From positions 1-58,441 of the forward strand of contig JANNRJ010000038.1 of assembly GCA_031401235.1 (NCBI GenBank): a DNA stretch of 58,441 nt, read 5' to 3'. Source of the stretch: UBA3006 sp031401235 (lineage in GTDB: Bacteria; Actinomycetota; Acidimicrobiia; Acidimicrobiales; Ilumatobacteraceae). Positions within the stretch are counted from its first letter, which is position 1; each line of letters opens with the position of its first letter. This document shows, in pieces, positions 44,228-50,557 of this stretch. The translations under genes and the position numbers were made by a program. The notes under the pieces were generated by a model. It ran no database searches and was not told the origin of the DNA. It saw only the letters and a program-made list of their open reading frames with translations.

Positions 44228-44731
44228 GTGAGCGTGCCATTTGACAGCATCCATTTTCGTCATGTGCTTGGGCATGTTCCAACCTCGGTCGTAGTCGTAA
44301 CCGGGTGCGCTGCGGACGGGACTCCTGCCGGAGTGACGATCGGATCCTTCAACTCGGTATCCCTCGAACCGCCGATGGTGGGATTCTTTCAAGGAGTCAC
44401 CTCGAGGAGTTGGCCACTGATCAAGCAAAGTGGCTTTTTTTGTGTAAATGTGCTCGCCCAATCGCAGGAAGAATTATGTTGGCGATTCGCCAAGGAACAG
44501 GTCGAGGGGGACTCCAATAGATTCGACGACATTGAATACACGTTGTCACCAAACGGGTCTCCGGTTTTGCCTGGTGTGGTGGCATGGATTGATTGTTCAA
44601 TCGAAACGGTCACACCGGCAGGCGATCATTGGTTTGTGCTGGCCAAGGTCAATGATTTACACACGACCGAATCCAGAGAATCGGCGTTGGTGTTTTTCAA
44701 GGGAAAAGTCTCGGGCATCGCTGCTCACTAG
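44228..44731 (+). CDS. Flavin reductase-like FMN-binding protein
   Basis: A flavin reductase-domain protein: FRHVLGHVPTSVVVVTG, GVTIGSFNSVSLEPPMVGFF and FCVNVLAQSQEELCWRFA. It may supply reduced flavin to a monooxygenase. GTG 44228 (167 residues) is preferred over ATG 44204 because TAGCAT (44215-44220) sits 7 bases before it and family similarity begins there. Confidence 0.82.
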   Translation: MSVPFDSIHFRHVLGHVPTSVVVVTGCAADGTPAGVTIGSFNSVSLEPPMVGFFQGVTSRSWPLIKQSGFFCVNVLAQSQEELCWRFAKEQVEGDSNRFDDIEYTLSPNGSPVLPGVVAWIDCSIETVTPAGDHWFVLAKVNDLHTTESRESALVFFKGKVSGIAAH

Positions 44732-44740
44732 ATTCACGCG

Positions 44741-45127
44741 ATGAATTCTGAATTTACAGTATGGGTCAGCTCTGGCATCGTTGGCGCAGTTTTTGTTTTT
44801 GCCGGCGCATCAAAGTTGGCAATCGGTCCAGAATGGAAAGTTCAAGCTGGCGGACTTGAAGTTCCCCTAGTCGTCGTTTCACTTGTGCCGTGGCTGGAAA
44901 TCACAGTTGGACTTTTACTCATTGGGCGACTTATGAGCGGCGTCGTGAACGTTGTCGCCCTGGTGATGCTGGTGTCGTTCACGGCGATCATCGTCAGGCA
45001 ATTGCTCCGCGGTAAGCGACCGCCATGTGCATGTTTTGGTCGGCGCTCTACTCGACCAATCGGGTGGTCAGATCTCACCCGGAATATGGTTCTAATTACT
45101 TTGATACTTGTGGCGATGTTTGTTTGA
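44741..45127 (+). CDS. MauE/DoxX-like membrane protein
   Basis: A 128-residue protein with four membrane helices (about residues 7-25, 42-60, 65-85, 108-128) and a Cys pair in RPPCACFG before the last helix, the pattern of MauE-family proteins thought to help disulfide chemistry. It lies 9 bases after the flavin reductase gene and upstream of a ferredoxin. Confidence 0.78.
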   Translation: MNSEFTVWVSSGIVGAVFVFAGASKLAIGPEWKVQAGGLEVPLVVVSLVPWLEITVGLLLIGRLMSGVVNVVALVMLVSFTAIIVRQLLRGKRPPCACFGRRSTRPIGWSDLTRNMVLITLILVAMFV

Positions 45128-45157
45128 GCCGTTGCGAGTTTCACTAGCGTGTACCTT

Positions 45158-45433
45158 ATGCGAGTCTGGATTGATCAGGATCTGTGCACCGGCGACGGAC
45201 TGTGCGTTGATCATTGTCAAGATGCCTTTGTGCAACTCGAAGACGGTATCGCTTATGTTGCTGAGCGAGGCGTGGCCCTGAACAACCCGGGAAGTTCGGG
45301 AAGCTTGGCGGCGGTGAGCGCCCGAAACCAAATTGCAGTCATACGAGCCGCCGAAGGTTGCCCTGGTGAGTGCATTTTCATCGAGATGGATAACGACGAT
45401 GTGCTCTCGACAATTGAGACAGATGCTGCATAG
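45158..45433 (+). CDS. Ferredoxin
   Basis: A 91-residue ferredoxin with Cys in IDQDLCTGDGLCVDHCQDAF and a later EGCPGECIFIE, consistent with one [3Fe-4S] or [4Fe-4S] cluster. A 20-residue insert follows residue 35. ATG 45158 was preferred over GTG 45149 because TAGCGT (45145-45150) lies exactly 7 bases upstream, giving a leaderless mRNA. Confidence 0.85.
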   Translation: MRVWIDQDLCTGDGLCVDHCQDAFVQLEDGIAYVAERGVALNNPGSSGSLAAVSARNQIAVIRAAEGCPGECIFIEMDNDDVLSTIETDAA

Positions 45434-45471
45434 GGTGTAAACAACTGGCTCGGCGTTAGCATGGCTGGACT

Positions 45472-45558
45472 ATGTCGAAGAAAACAAAGAAGAAAAAGGC
45501 GCGTATGCGCCGTTCCAAAGCCAACCATGGCAAACGTCCAAATATGGGGCGTGGCTAG
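45472..45558 (+). CDS. Tiny basic protein, bL37-like ribosomal peptide
   Basis: A 28-residue ORF made almost only of Lys, Arg, Ser, Asn and Gly, with KANHGKRPN near the C-terminus. This resembles the very small actinobacterial ribosomal protein bL37. The match is from memory of the motif, so the name is tentative. TAGCAT at 45457-45462 is 9 bases before the ATG. Confidence 0.55.
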   Translation: MSKKTKKKKARMRRSKANHGKRPNMGRG

Positions 45559-45566
45559 TCACAAAC

Positions 45567-46187
45567 ATTGCTGAGTTTGTAGTTGGTGGAATCACCGATC
45601 CGTGGACGGCAGTTGGATTTCATTTCAATTCCAATGGTCTCGCCAATGTCGGCAACACTTGGCTTCATTGCGATCCGCAACTGCAATCTGGACTCCACTC
45701 GTGGGCGTTGAATGACGCGCCGCAATCTGATAGTTCGATCGATGGTCTCGTCACTACACATGTAGACGAGGTGCCGGCGTTGAATTTGGGAGACATGAAC
45801 AATGCGAGCAAAAAGTTTCACTTACCGATTGTCGGTGTCGATCATGTGGTGGTGAATACCTCCGATTTGCAACGGACGTCTGGTGCTCTCGTGGCAGCAA
45901 CCGGGGCTCCGCTCAAACGGGTGCGCGATGCCGGCAACGGGATTCAGCAAGGCTTCCATCGGCTTGGCGGTGTAATCGTTGAGATTGTTTCCACACCGAA
46001 TTCAAACCCCGGTCCTGCAACATTTTGGGGTCTCGTATTCGTGGTCGATGATCTGGATGCCGTGTTTACATATCTTGGCCCGGATGTGTTGAGCCCACCT
46101 AAGCCAGCGGTGCAACCAGGTCGTCGCATTGCCACGTTTCGAAGCGCAGCGCAACTCGGGGTGCCCTGCGCATTGATGACGCAATAA
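45567..46187 (+). CDS. Two-domain VOC/glyoxalase-like protein with an unclear start codon
   Basis: The frame is open from 45441 to 46187. Coding-like sequence with VOC character (EFVVGGITDPWTAVGFHF, then SGLHSWALNDAPQ) begins well before the first ATG/GTG/TTG, a TTG at 45708. The second domain starts with IVGVDHVVVNTSDLQRTSGA and ends near residue 206. A start at ATT 45567 would give 206 residues and lies 8 bases after the bL37-like stop. Alternatives are a frameshift or a start inside the upstream ORF region. Confidence 0.65.
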   Translation: MAEFVVGGITDPWTAVGFHFNSNGLANVGNTWLHCDPQLQSGLHSWALNDAPQSDSSIDGLVTTHVDEVPALNLGDMNNASKKFHLPIVGVDHVVVNTSDLQRTSGALVAATGAPLKRVRDAGNGIQQGFHRLGGVIVEIVSTPNSNPGPATFWGLVFVVDDLDAVFTYLGPDVLSPPKPAVQPGRRIATFRSAAQLGVPCALMTQ

Positions 46188-46199
46188 TCACGTCGTAAC

Positions 46200-47168
46200 T
46201 CACTCGTCGTCGGCGTCTGGATCCTGGCGTCGATTTTTATATGCGATACCTTCGGCGCAGTCACCGATTAATGGGCACCAATAACAAGGGCTACCAGCAC
46301 GAACACGAGGCTTTCGACCATCACGCTCAAGTTCGACGATGAGTCGAATGCCATCGGTTGTTTTGCGTAGCGCTGATTGCAACACACCTTCAGTCACTTC
46401 TTCGACATCGGCCCGCGCGGTGACCAATGAATAAGTGGCTAGGCGTCGCGGAGCCTGACCAGAACGCATTGCTTCAACGAGGGCATAAAAGCGCAACTCT
46501 TCGCGATGCGACGGCACGAATCGACCCGACTTGAGGTCAATGATTACTTTTGCCCCCGGCAAGCCAAGAGTGAGATCGGCACGGGTCGAGAGATTAATCC
46601 GGCGGTCGAACATTTCGTAGCGCGCAGAACTTTCAAGTACTGGCCGCCATGCAGGTTTTAGTGGCGGAAAACATTCATCAAACTTGGTGAACAGATCGAC
46701 CGAAGAACTTCGTAATTGGGCTCGCTCGGCGGAAGTTAGTTGCTCTATGAATGGACCGGCACTGCCGCGCTCGTCATCGGCCAGCTGAGCAAGAGCTTCG
46801 TCTACGACAACGCTTGGGATAACTTCACCTCGCCAATTGCGGCCCAACTCAACTGCTTTGTGTAATACCGTGCCCTTTACATTGGCAATCGTCCACTCAA
46901 ATGAGTTGAGGCCAGCCATGTGGTTCGCTTCACACCCATGCACTGTGGTGAGTTTGTGTTTGGTCACCCAAAGAGCGTTTTCTGGAGTGATTTTGTCGGC
47001 GATGTCTTTCAATTCATTGTGCAATTCAGTGCGAATATTTTCAATCACGGCAGTCGGCAGCGGTTGCCAGTCGGCTGATTTTCCGAGTGAATCAAGCACC
47101 GCTTGTTGCATCGGATTGAGATCAGAAATCACAGGGGAGTCAATAGTCACGCAGAAGTACTTTGCCAT
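46200..47168 (-). CDS. RecB/Cas4-type PD-(D/E)xK nuclease
   Basis: A 322-residue protein with an N-terminal Cys (HGCEANHM), a conserved His in VLHKAVELG, the nuclease core RADLTLGL, VIIDLKSGRF and EELRFYALVEAM, and a C-terminal GSPCYWCPLIGDC cluster. Four Cys in this order suggest a Fe-S-stabilised RecB-family exonuclease domain. There is no CRISPR array or helicase next to it, so a DNA-repair or unknown role is more likely than Cas4. Confidence 0.75.
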   Translation of the reverse strand: MAKYFCVTIDSPVISDLNPMQQAVLDSLGKSADWQPLPTAVIENIRTELHNELKDIADKITPENALWVTKHKLTTVHGCEANHMAGLNSFEWTIANVKGTVLHKAVELGRNWRGEVIPSVVVDEALAQLADDERGSAGPFIEQLTSAERAQLRSSSVDLFTKFDECFPPLKPAWRPVLESSARYEMFDRRINLSTRADLTLGLPGAKVIIDLKSGRFVPSHREELRFYALVEAMRSGQAPRRLATYSLVTARADVEEVTEGVLQSALRKTTDGIRLIVELERDGRKPRVRAGSPCYWCPLIGDCAEGIAYKNRRQDPDADDE

Positions 47169-47191
47169 ACCCCTGTGTCACACTTGCGCCT

Positions 47192-47563
47192 ATGAAGGCC
47201 GGTACCACCACACAATTTGCGTCAGCAGCGCGGTTATTGGCCACCGAGGCTCATCGGGTTGGGCTCATTGCCCCGAGTTTTAGAAGTCCACCGCGTGTCA
47301 TCGGGTTTGATCGCACGGTTCGTCGACGCCAGACCGGAGGCTTAGTGGCGGTTGCCCTACGCGGACGACCCTTTGTTGCCGTGTTAAGTGACATGATCGA
47401 AGGTGTCGTTGTCATCAATAGGTTGAAAACACCCCAAGCAGATCGATTGCGCACCGCACTATGGACGATGCTCACTACTCATGGACAACTCGACAACGAA
47501 CCGCATCTCGTTACCCAAGTCGACACCATCGAACATCTTGGTCTCCAAACGCGCGTAGCCTAA
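47192..47563 (+). CDS. Hypothetical protein
   Basis: A 123-residue protein that I do not recognise. It is basic in the middle (GFDRTVRRRQTGG) and has a strand-rich segment GLVAVALRGRPFVAVLSDMIEGVVVI. There is no signal peptide or membrane helix. ATG 47192 (MKAGTT) was chosen to clear the divergent nuclease gene. tRNA-Leu follows 7 bases after its stop. Confidence 0.65.
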   Translation: MKAGTTTQFASAARLLATEAHRVGLIAPSFRSPPRVIGFDRTVRRRQTGGLVAVALRGRPFVAVLSDMIEGVVVINRLKTPQADRLRTALWTMLTTHGQLDNEPHLVTQVDTIEHLGLQTRVA

Positions 47564-47570
47564 ATCCGTC

Positions 47571-47655
47571 GCCCGGGTGGCGGAATGGTAGACGCGGGGG
47601 GCTTAAACCCCCCTGGTGCGAAAGCGCTGTATGGGTTCGACTCCCATCCCGGGCA
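47571..47655 (+). tRNA. tRNA-Leu (TAA anticodon)
   Basis: An 85-base type II tRNA. The acceptor stem GCCCGGG pairs with CCCGGGC, discriminator A. The anticodon stem is GGGGG/CCCCC around CTTAAAC with anticodon TAA. It has a long variable arm (GGTGCGAAAGCGCTG region) and T arm ATGGGTTCGACTCCCAT. CCA is not encoded. Its 3' end is duplicated at 48673-48699. Confidence 0.95.
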
Positions 47656-47658
47656 CTG
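47632..47658 (+). repeat. Left attachment-like repeat (3' end of tRNA-Leu)
   Basis: These 27 bases, the T arm and acceptor end of tRNA-Leu plus CTG, recur at 48673-48699 in the same orientation with one mismatch. This is the left boundary of a putative integrated islet of about 1.04 kb. Confidence 0.8.
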
Positions 47659-47708
47659 ACCGTGCACGGCGCGGTGTAGGAAGGTGACGCGGCTACACAC
47701 ATGCGTGT

Positions 47709-48413
47709 GTGCGGTTTTCCAAGGGTCGAATAAACCGGCTGGGTGACTCGATCAGAGATGGGATGCTGAGCACAGAAGATATAGAGGTTCTCCATGAGAT
47801 GCGATCTAGGTGGGATGTGGCGGATTTTCAATTACGACTACAACTACTAGATATTTTTGAACAGGCCGAGTTTGAAGTGACCTCGCGGATCAAAAACATG
47901 GGCACGCTTCGAGAAAAACTAATGAGAACCAATCTTCGGTTGAGCGAAATTCGCGATGTTGTTGGGTGTCGAGTAGTTGTCGGGGGTGGGCTTGAGTTGC
48001 AGAATGGTGTTGTCGAAAAAATTTGTCTTGCAATCGGCGACGGGAACAGCAAAATAATTGATCGGCGGAAGTCGTCAAATAATGGTTATCGAGCCGTGCA
48101 TATTGAAGTACGAATCTGTGAAATCATTTGTGAGATCCAGGTTCGCACTACGATCCAGGACTTGTGGGCGACAACAAATGAAACACTTGGAGAGACAGTA
48201 GGACGTGGGATTCGGTACGGCGAGTTACCTAACGTGACAGGACATCCAGCATTTGTGCAACAAACACTTCGGAATATACACAAAGAATTGCAGGAATTGT
48301 CGGGAGTAATTGCCATGTCGGAGGAGCAAATTCTTCCTGATATGAGCGATATTGAGAGTGTGTTGATGAACTATAAAGTGCTTGTAAATGAGATCAGGCG
48401 AGGTGTAGGTTGA
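47709..48413 (+). CDS. RelA/SpoT-domain protein, possible small alarmone synthetase toxin
   Basis: A 234-residue protein with the nucleotide pyrophosphokinase fold: LREKLMRTNLRLSEIRDVVG, CRVVV, IIDRRKSSNNGYRAVHIEV and EIQVRTTIQDLWATTNE. The conserved Asp, Arg, Tyr-Arg, Glu and Trp positions of the synthetase site appear present. No HD hydrolase, TGS or ACT domain is present. Such stand-alone proteins include small alarmone synthetases and toxSAS toxins. An imperfect palindrome ACACACATGCGTGTGT overlaps the GTG start. The gene downstream begins 4 bases after its stop. Confidence 0.8.
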   Translation: MRFSKGRINRLGDSIRDGMLSTEDIEVLHEMRSRWDVADFQLRLQLLDIFEQAEFEVTSRIKNMGTLREKLMRTNLRLSEIRDVVGCRVVVGGGLELQNGVVEKICLAIGDGNSKIIDRRKSSNNGYRAVHIEVRICEIICEIQVRTTIQDLWATTNETLGETVGRGIRYGELPNVTGHPAFVQQTLRNIHKELQELSGVIAMSEEQILPDMSDIESVLMNYKVLVNEIRRGVG

Positions 48414-48417
48414 AATC

Positions 48418-48672
48418 ATGCTGGTGATCGTCCAATATCAAAGAAAATCTGGAAAACTCATCGGCATCGATCGGTATACGGATGATGAGCAAGATGCATC
48501 GCTTCAACGTCTGGAAGAATTGGACATGAATAATCGCGATCCAGATGTTGAGATTGTCCGGCTGGGATCTGCTTCGGAAGCAATGATGGCAAAGACGCAC
48601 TCGAAGTATTTCTCGGACTACGCCATGAGCGACCTGCGCGCCGCTACAGCGACCAACCAGCTCGCTGAGTAG
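48418..48672 (+). CDS. Small protein paired with the RelA/SpoT-domain gene, possible antitoxin
   Basis: An 84-residue protein that I do not recognise. It has an N-terminal strand pair (MLVIVQYQRKSGKLIGIDRY), an acidic middle (DDEQDAS to RDPDVEIV) and a helical end. It follows the RelA/SpoT-domain gene by 4 bases, and the pair fills the tRNA islet, a layout that suggests toxin and antitoxin. That role is inferred from context only. Confidence 0.6.
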   Translation: MLVIVQYQRKSGKLIGIDRYTDDEQDASLQRLEELDMNNRDPDVEIVRLGSASEAMMAKTHSKYFSDYAMSDLRAATATNQLAE

Positions 48673-48699
48673 TGGGTTCGACTCTCATCCCGGGCACTG
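48673..48699 (+). repeat. Right attachment-like repeat (tRNA-Leu 3' end copy)
   Basis: Matches 47632-47658 at 26 of 27 positions. The single C-to-T change breaks a T-stem pair, so this copy is a remnant and not part of a functional tRNA. Confidence 0.8.
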
Positions 48700-48744
48700 G
48701 TCGCACCATTGTTTGATCCGTTACAGTTTGACGGGGGTTGAGTC

Positions 48745-49521
48745 ATGAATGATGATCTGCTGGTTGATCCTGAAGAGTTACGCGAACAGGTTCGTGGCAA
48801 GTATCGCGATGTTGCTTTAGCGCCACATGGCGAGCATCATTTCCATACTGGGCGGCCGCTCACGGTTCGGCTCGGCTACGACCAGACGGTGGTAGAGGCA
48901 CTTCCCGACAAGGCAGTGGAATCATTCGCCGGTGTCGGCAATCCGTTCTCGCTACGAACTCTCGCCCGAGGCGAGAAGATCGTTGACATTGGCTCCGGAG
49001 CCGGGTTCGATTCGTTCATTGCCGCCGGTCAGGTGACGAGTACTGGTCGGGTCGTTGGAATCGACATGACTGAGGAGATGCTCACCAAGTCTCGCCAAAC
49101 TGTTCACGACCTTGGTCTTACCAATGTTGAATTCCTTGAAGGTCTGGCCGAATCCATTCCTGTCGCCGATGGTTGGGCCGATGCCGTTATTTCCAATGGT
49201 GTCATCAACCTATGCGCCGACAAGCGGGCCGTGTTCCTCGAGATTCATCGAGTCCTCCGACCCGGCGGCACGTTGCAGTTCGCCGACATCGCCAATGGAC
49301 TTCCAGTGCCACCCGATGCGTTGCGGGATATTGATTTGTGGACCGGTTGAATTGCTGGCGGGCTGCCCCGTGCGGGCTGGCAACAGATGCTTGAAGACAG
49401 CGGTTTCGTTGACGTTCAGATTGGATCGGCGGTTGACACATTTGGTGGCGCAATCGGTGAGGAAAAGGCTCGCTCGTTTGATGTCTACGGCTACGCGTTC
49501 CTCGCTCGCAAACCGGGGTAA
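48745..49521 (+). CDS. Selenocysteine-containing SAM-dependent methyltransferase (ArsM-like)
   Basis: A 258-residue class I methyltransferase if TGA 49348-49350 (codon 202) is read as Sec. Motifs: IVDIGSGAGFDSF, VVGIDMTEEML, ADAVISNGVINL and EIHRVLRPGGTLQFADI. At the UGA the sequence reads DLWTG-U-IAGGLP, where relatives have Cys in WTGCIAG. The frame continues with homologous sequence for 56 codons (GFVDVQIGSAVDTFGG and YGYAFLARKPG) to a TAA. The conserved Cys suggests thiol/arsenic-type methyl acceptors as in arsenite methyltransferases; the substrate is unproven. Confidence 0.85.
49352..49383 (+). promoter_or_regulatory. Candidate SECIS hairpin of the methyltransferase gene
   Basis: GCCC (49365-49368) pairs with GGGC (49374-49377) around loop CGTGC, 19-23 bases after the UGA. 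TTGC (49352-49355) and GCAA (49380-49383) can close a lower stem with an uneven internal loop. The fold is weaker than that of the UGSC gene. Confidence 0.5.
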
Positions 49522-49591
49522 GTGTGCAGCTTTAAACCTCTACGCGAGCGACTTGTCGAGGTTTGTGGACTGCCGTCGGAATCATCGGGGA

Positions 49592-50215
49592 CTAGGACAA
49601 CCCGGAACTTAAACCATGTCCCTCATTGATCGCGCGCACAATTCTTCGATCTGGAATAATCCACAACAGAGCCACACCGATGAATATGAAGTAAGAAACT
49701 ACGGGTGTCACGAACGCAAAAGTAATTGCAAGGATATAAAGTAGCGGAGAAATTTTGCCCTTGAAATCGCTACCCAATGCTTTAGCAAGCAATGAATCCG
49801 CGCCGTGTGTCGCAATGATGGCTTTCTGGAGCAGAAAATAAGCGATTGCAGGCATAAGAAGCAGGAAACCGTAAAGCGCGGTCGGAACTGTGGCGCCACC
49901 GCTTCCGCCTAGCCATGAAGTGCCAAATGGGACCAGTGAAAGCCAGAGTAAGAGATGGGCATTTGCCCACATAATATTTCCGCTCGGAAATTGCATTGTC
50001 CTCAGTAGATGATGATGATTGTTCCAATAGATGATGAGGTAGACGAAACTAAGCAGGTAGCTCAGAAATTCTGGCCAAAGAGGGGTCAGGTCCTCAAGAG
50101 TATTTCCGTCTGGTGGGCGAAGTTCGAGCACCATAATTGTGATGATGATCGCAAATACTCCGTCGCTGAACGCTTCGATGCGACTGGATGTGAGTGTGTG
50201 CTCATTCGTTGTCAT
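49592..50215 (-). CDS. TMEM175-family potassium channel-like protein
   Basis: A 207-residue protein with six hydrophobic segments and the family motif RIEAFSDGVFAIIITIMVLEL at residues 12-32 (core FSDGVFAI). Bacterial relatives form tetrameric K+ channels. The gene lies downstream of the small selenoprotein candidate on the same strand, with 141 bases between them. Confidence 0.88.
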   Translation of the reverse strand: MTTNEHTLTSSRIEAFSDGVFAIIITIMVLELRPPDGNTLEDLTPLWPEFLSYLLSFVYLIIYWNNHHHLLRTMQFPSGNIMWANAHLLLWLSLVPFGTSWLGGSGGATVPTALYGFLLLMPAIAYFLLQKAIIATHGADSLLAKALGSDFKGKISPLLYILAITFAFVTPVVSYFIFIGVALLWIIPDRRIVRAINEGHGLSSGLS

Positions 50216-50331
50216 ATGAATTACTTTTTTACTTTATCACTTACATGAAACGCTACATCGAAACACAAACAACAAGGAGAATCACGAGTTACCTTGGAAT
50301 TATCAAGTGGCGGATAAACAATCGCTAATGC

Positions 50332-50353
50332 GTTTGAAAAGTTCGTTTCAAAC
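50332..50353 (-). terminator. Hairpin just after the small selenoprotein candidate
   Basis: A perfect 8-bp inverted repeat GTTTGAAA/TTTCAAAC with a six-base loop begins 3 bases after the stop codon at 50357. There is no T-tract, so it may be a weak terminator or an mRNA-end structure rather than a true intrinsic terminator. Confidence 0.45.
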
Positions 50354-50356
50354 TAT

Positions 50357-50488
50357 TCAGTCTTTTAGATCGTCTGCCTTGCCGCCGAGTACCTTCCAAA
50401 CTGCAAACGCAGTTATTGCACCAATGATCAGACCTAGCCATGCTCGGTCAGCGAGAAATCCGCTGTATTTTGAATTGAGTCAAGCCAT
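50357..50488 (-). CDS. Candidate 43-residue membrane selenoprotein (UGA at codon 3)
   Basis: An ATG with an AAGG site 7 bases upstream opens M-A-TGA, and the frame then reads LNSKYSGFLADRAWLG, a membrane helix (AWLGLIIGAITAFAVWKVL) and an acidic-basic tail (GGKADDLKD) to a TGA stop. No ATG, GTG or TTG follows the first TGA in this frame, so without Sec insertion there is no usual start. A hairpin CAGCG/CGCTG with a 7-base loop beginning with G lies 15 bases after the UGA. Sec near the N-terminus of a single-pass protein would be a new family to me. Confidence 0.5.
50449..50465 (-). promoter_or_regulatory. Candidate SECIS hairpin of the small selenoprotein
   Basis: On the mRNA strand CAGCG (50465-50461) pairs with CGCTG (50453-50449) around GATTTCT. 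The loop starts with G, 20 bases after the UGA, in the distance range of known bacterial SECIS elements. The stem is short. Confidence 0.45.
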
Positions 50489-50557
50489 GTTCCAACCTTT
50501 GTGGGCAGAATGCCTAACCCGCCACCAAGTGGCTTGTCGTACGGCACAATAGACCCC

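Larger units (their letters stand above)
47659..48699. mobile_element. Integrase-less islet inserted at the 3' end of tRNA-Leu
   Basis: The stretch between the two 27-base repeats holds only two ORFs, a RelA/SpoT-domain gene and an 84-residue partner, and no integrase. The tRNA gene is intact on the left and a 3' fragment remains on the right, the usual outcome of tRNA-targeted integration. It may have been inserted by an enzyme supplied in trans or have lost its integrase. Confidence 0.7.

Noticed and set aside
46200..47168. Cas4 of a CRISPR system
   Set aside because: No cas genes or repeat-spacer array occur in the window; the nuclease is described as RecB-like only.
48673..48699. Second functional tRNA-Leu
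   Set aside because: Only the last 27 bases are present, with no acceptor 5' arm, D arm or anticodon arm upstream.
50307..50552. 81-codon plus-strand ORF between TMEM175 and the M20 peptidase
   Set aside because: It is the antisense shadow of the small selenoprotein candidate, has no ribosome site or promoter element, and its sequence looks random.
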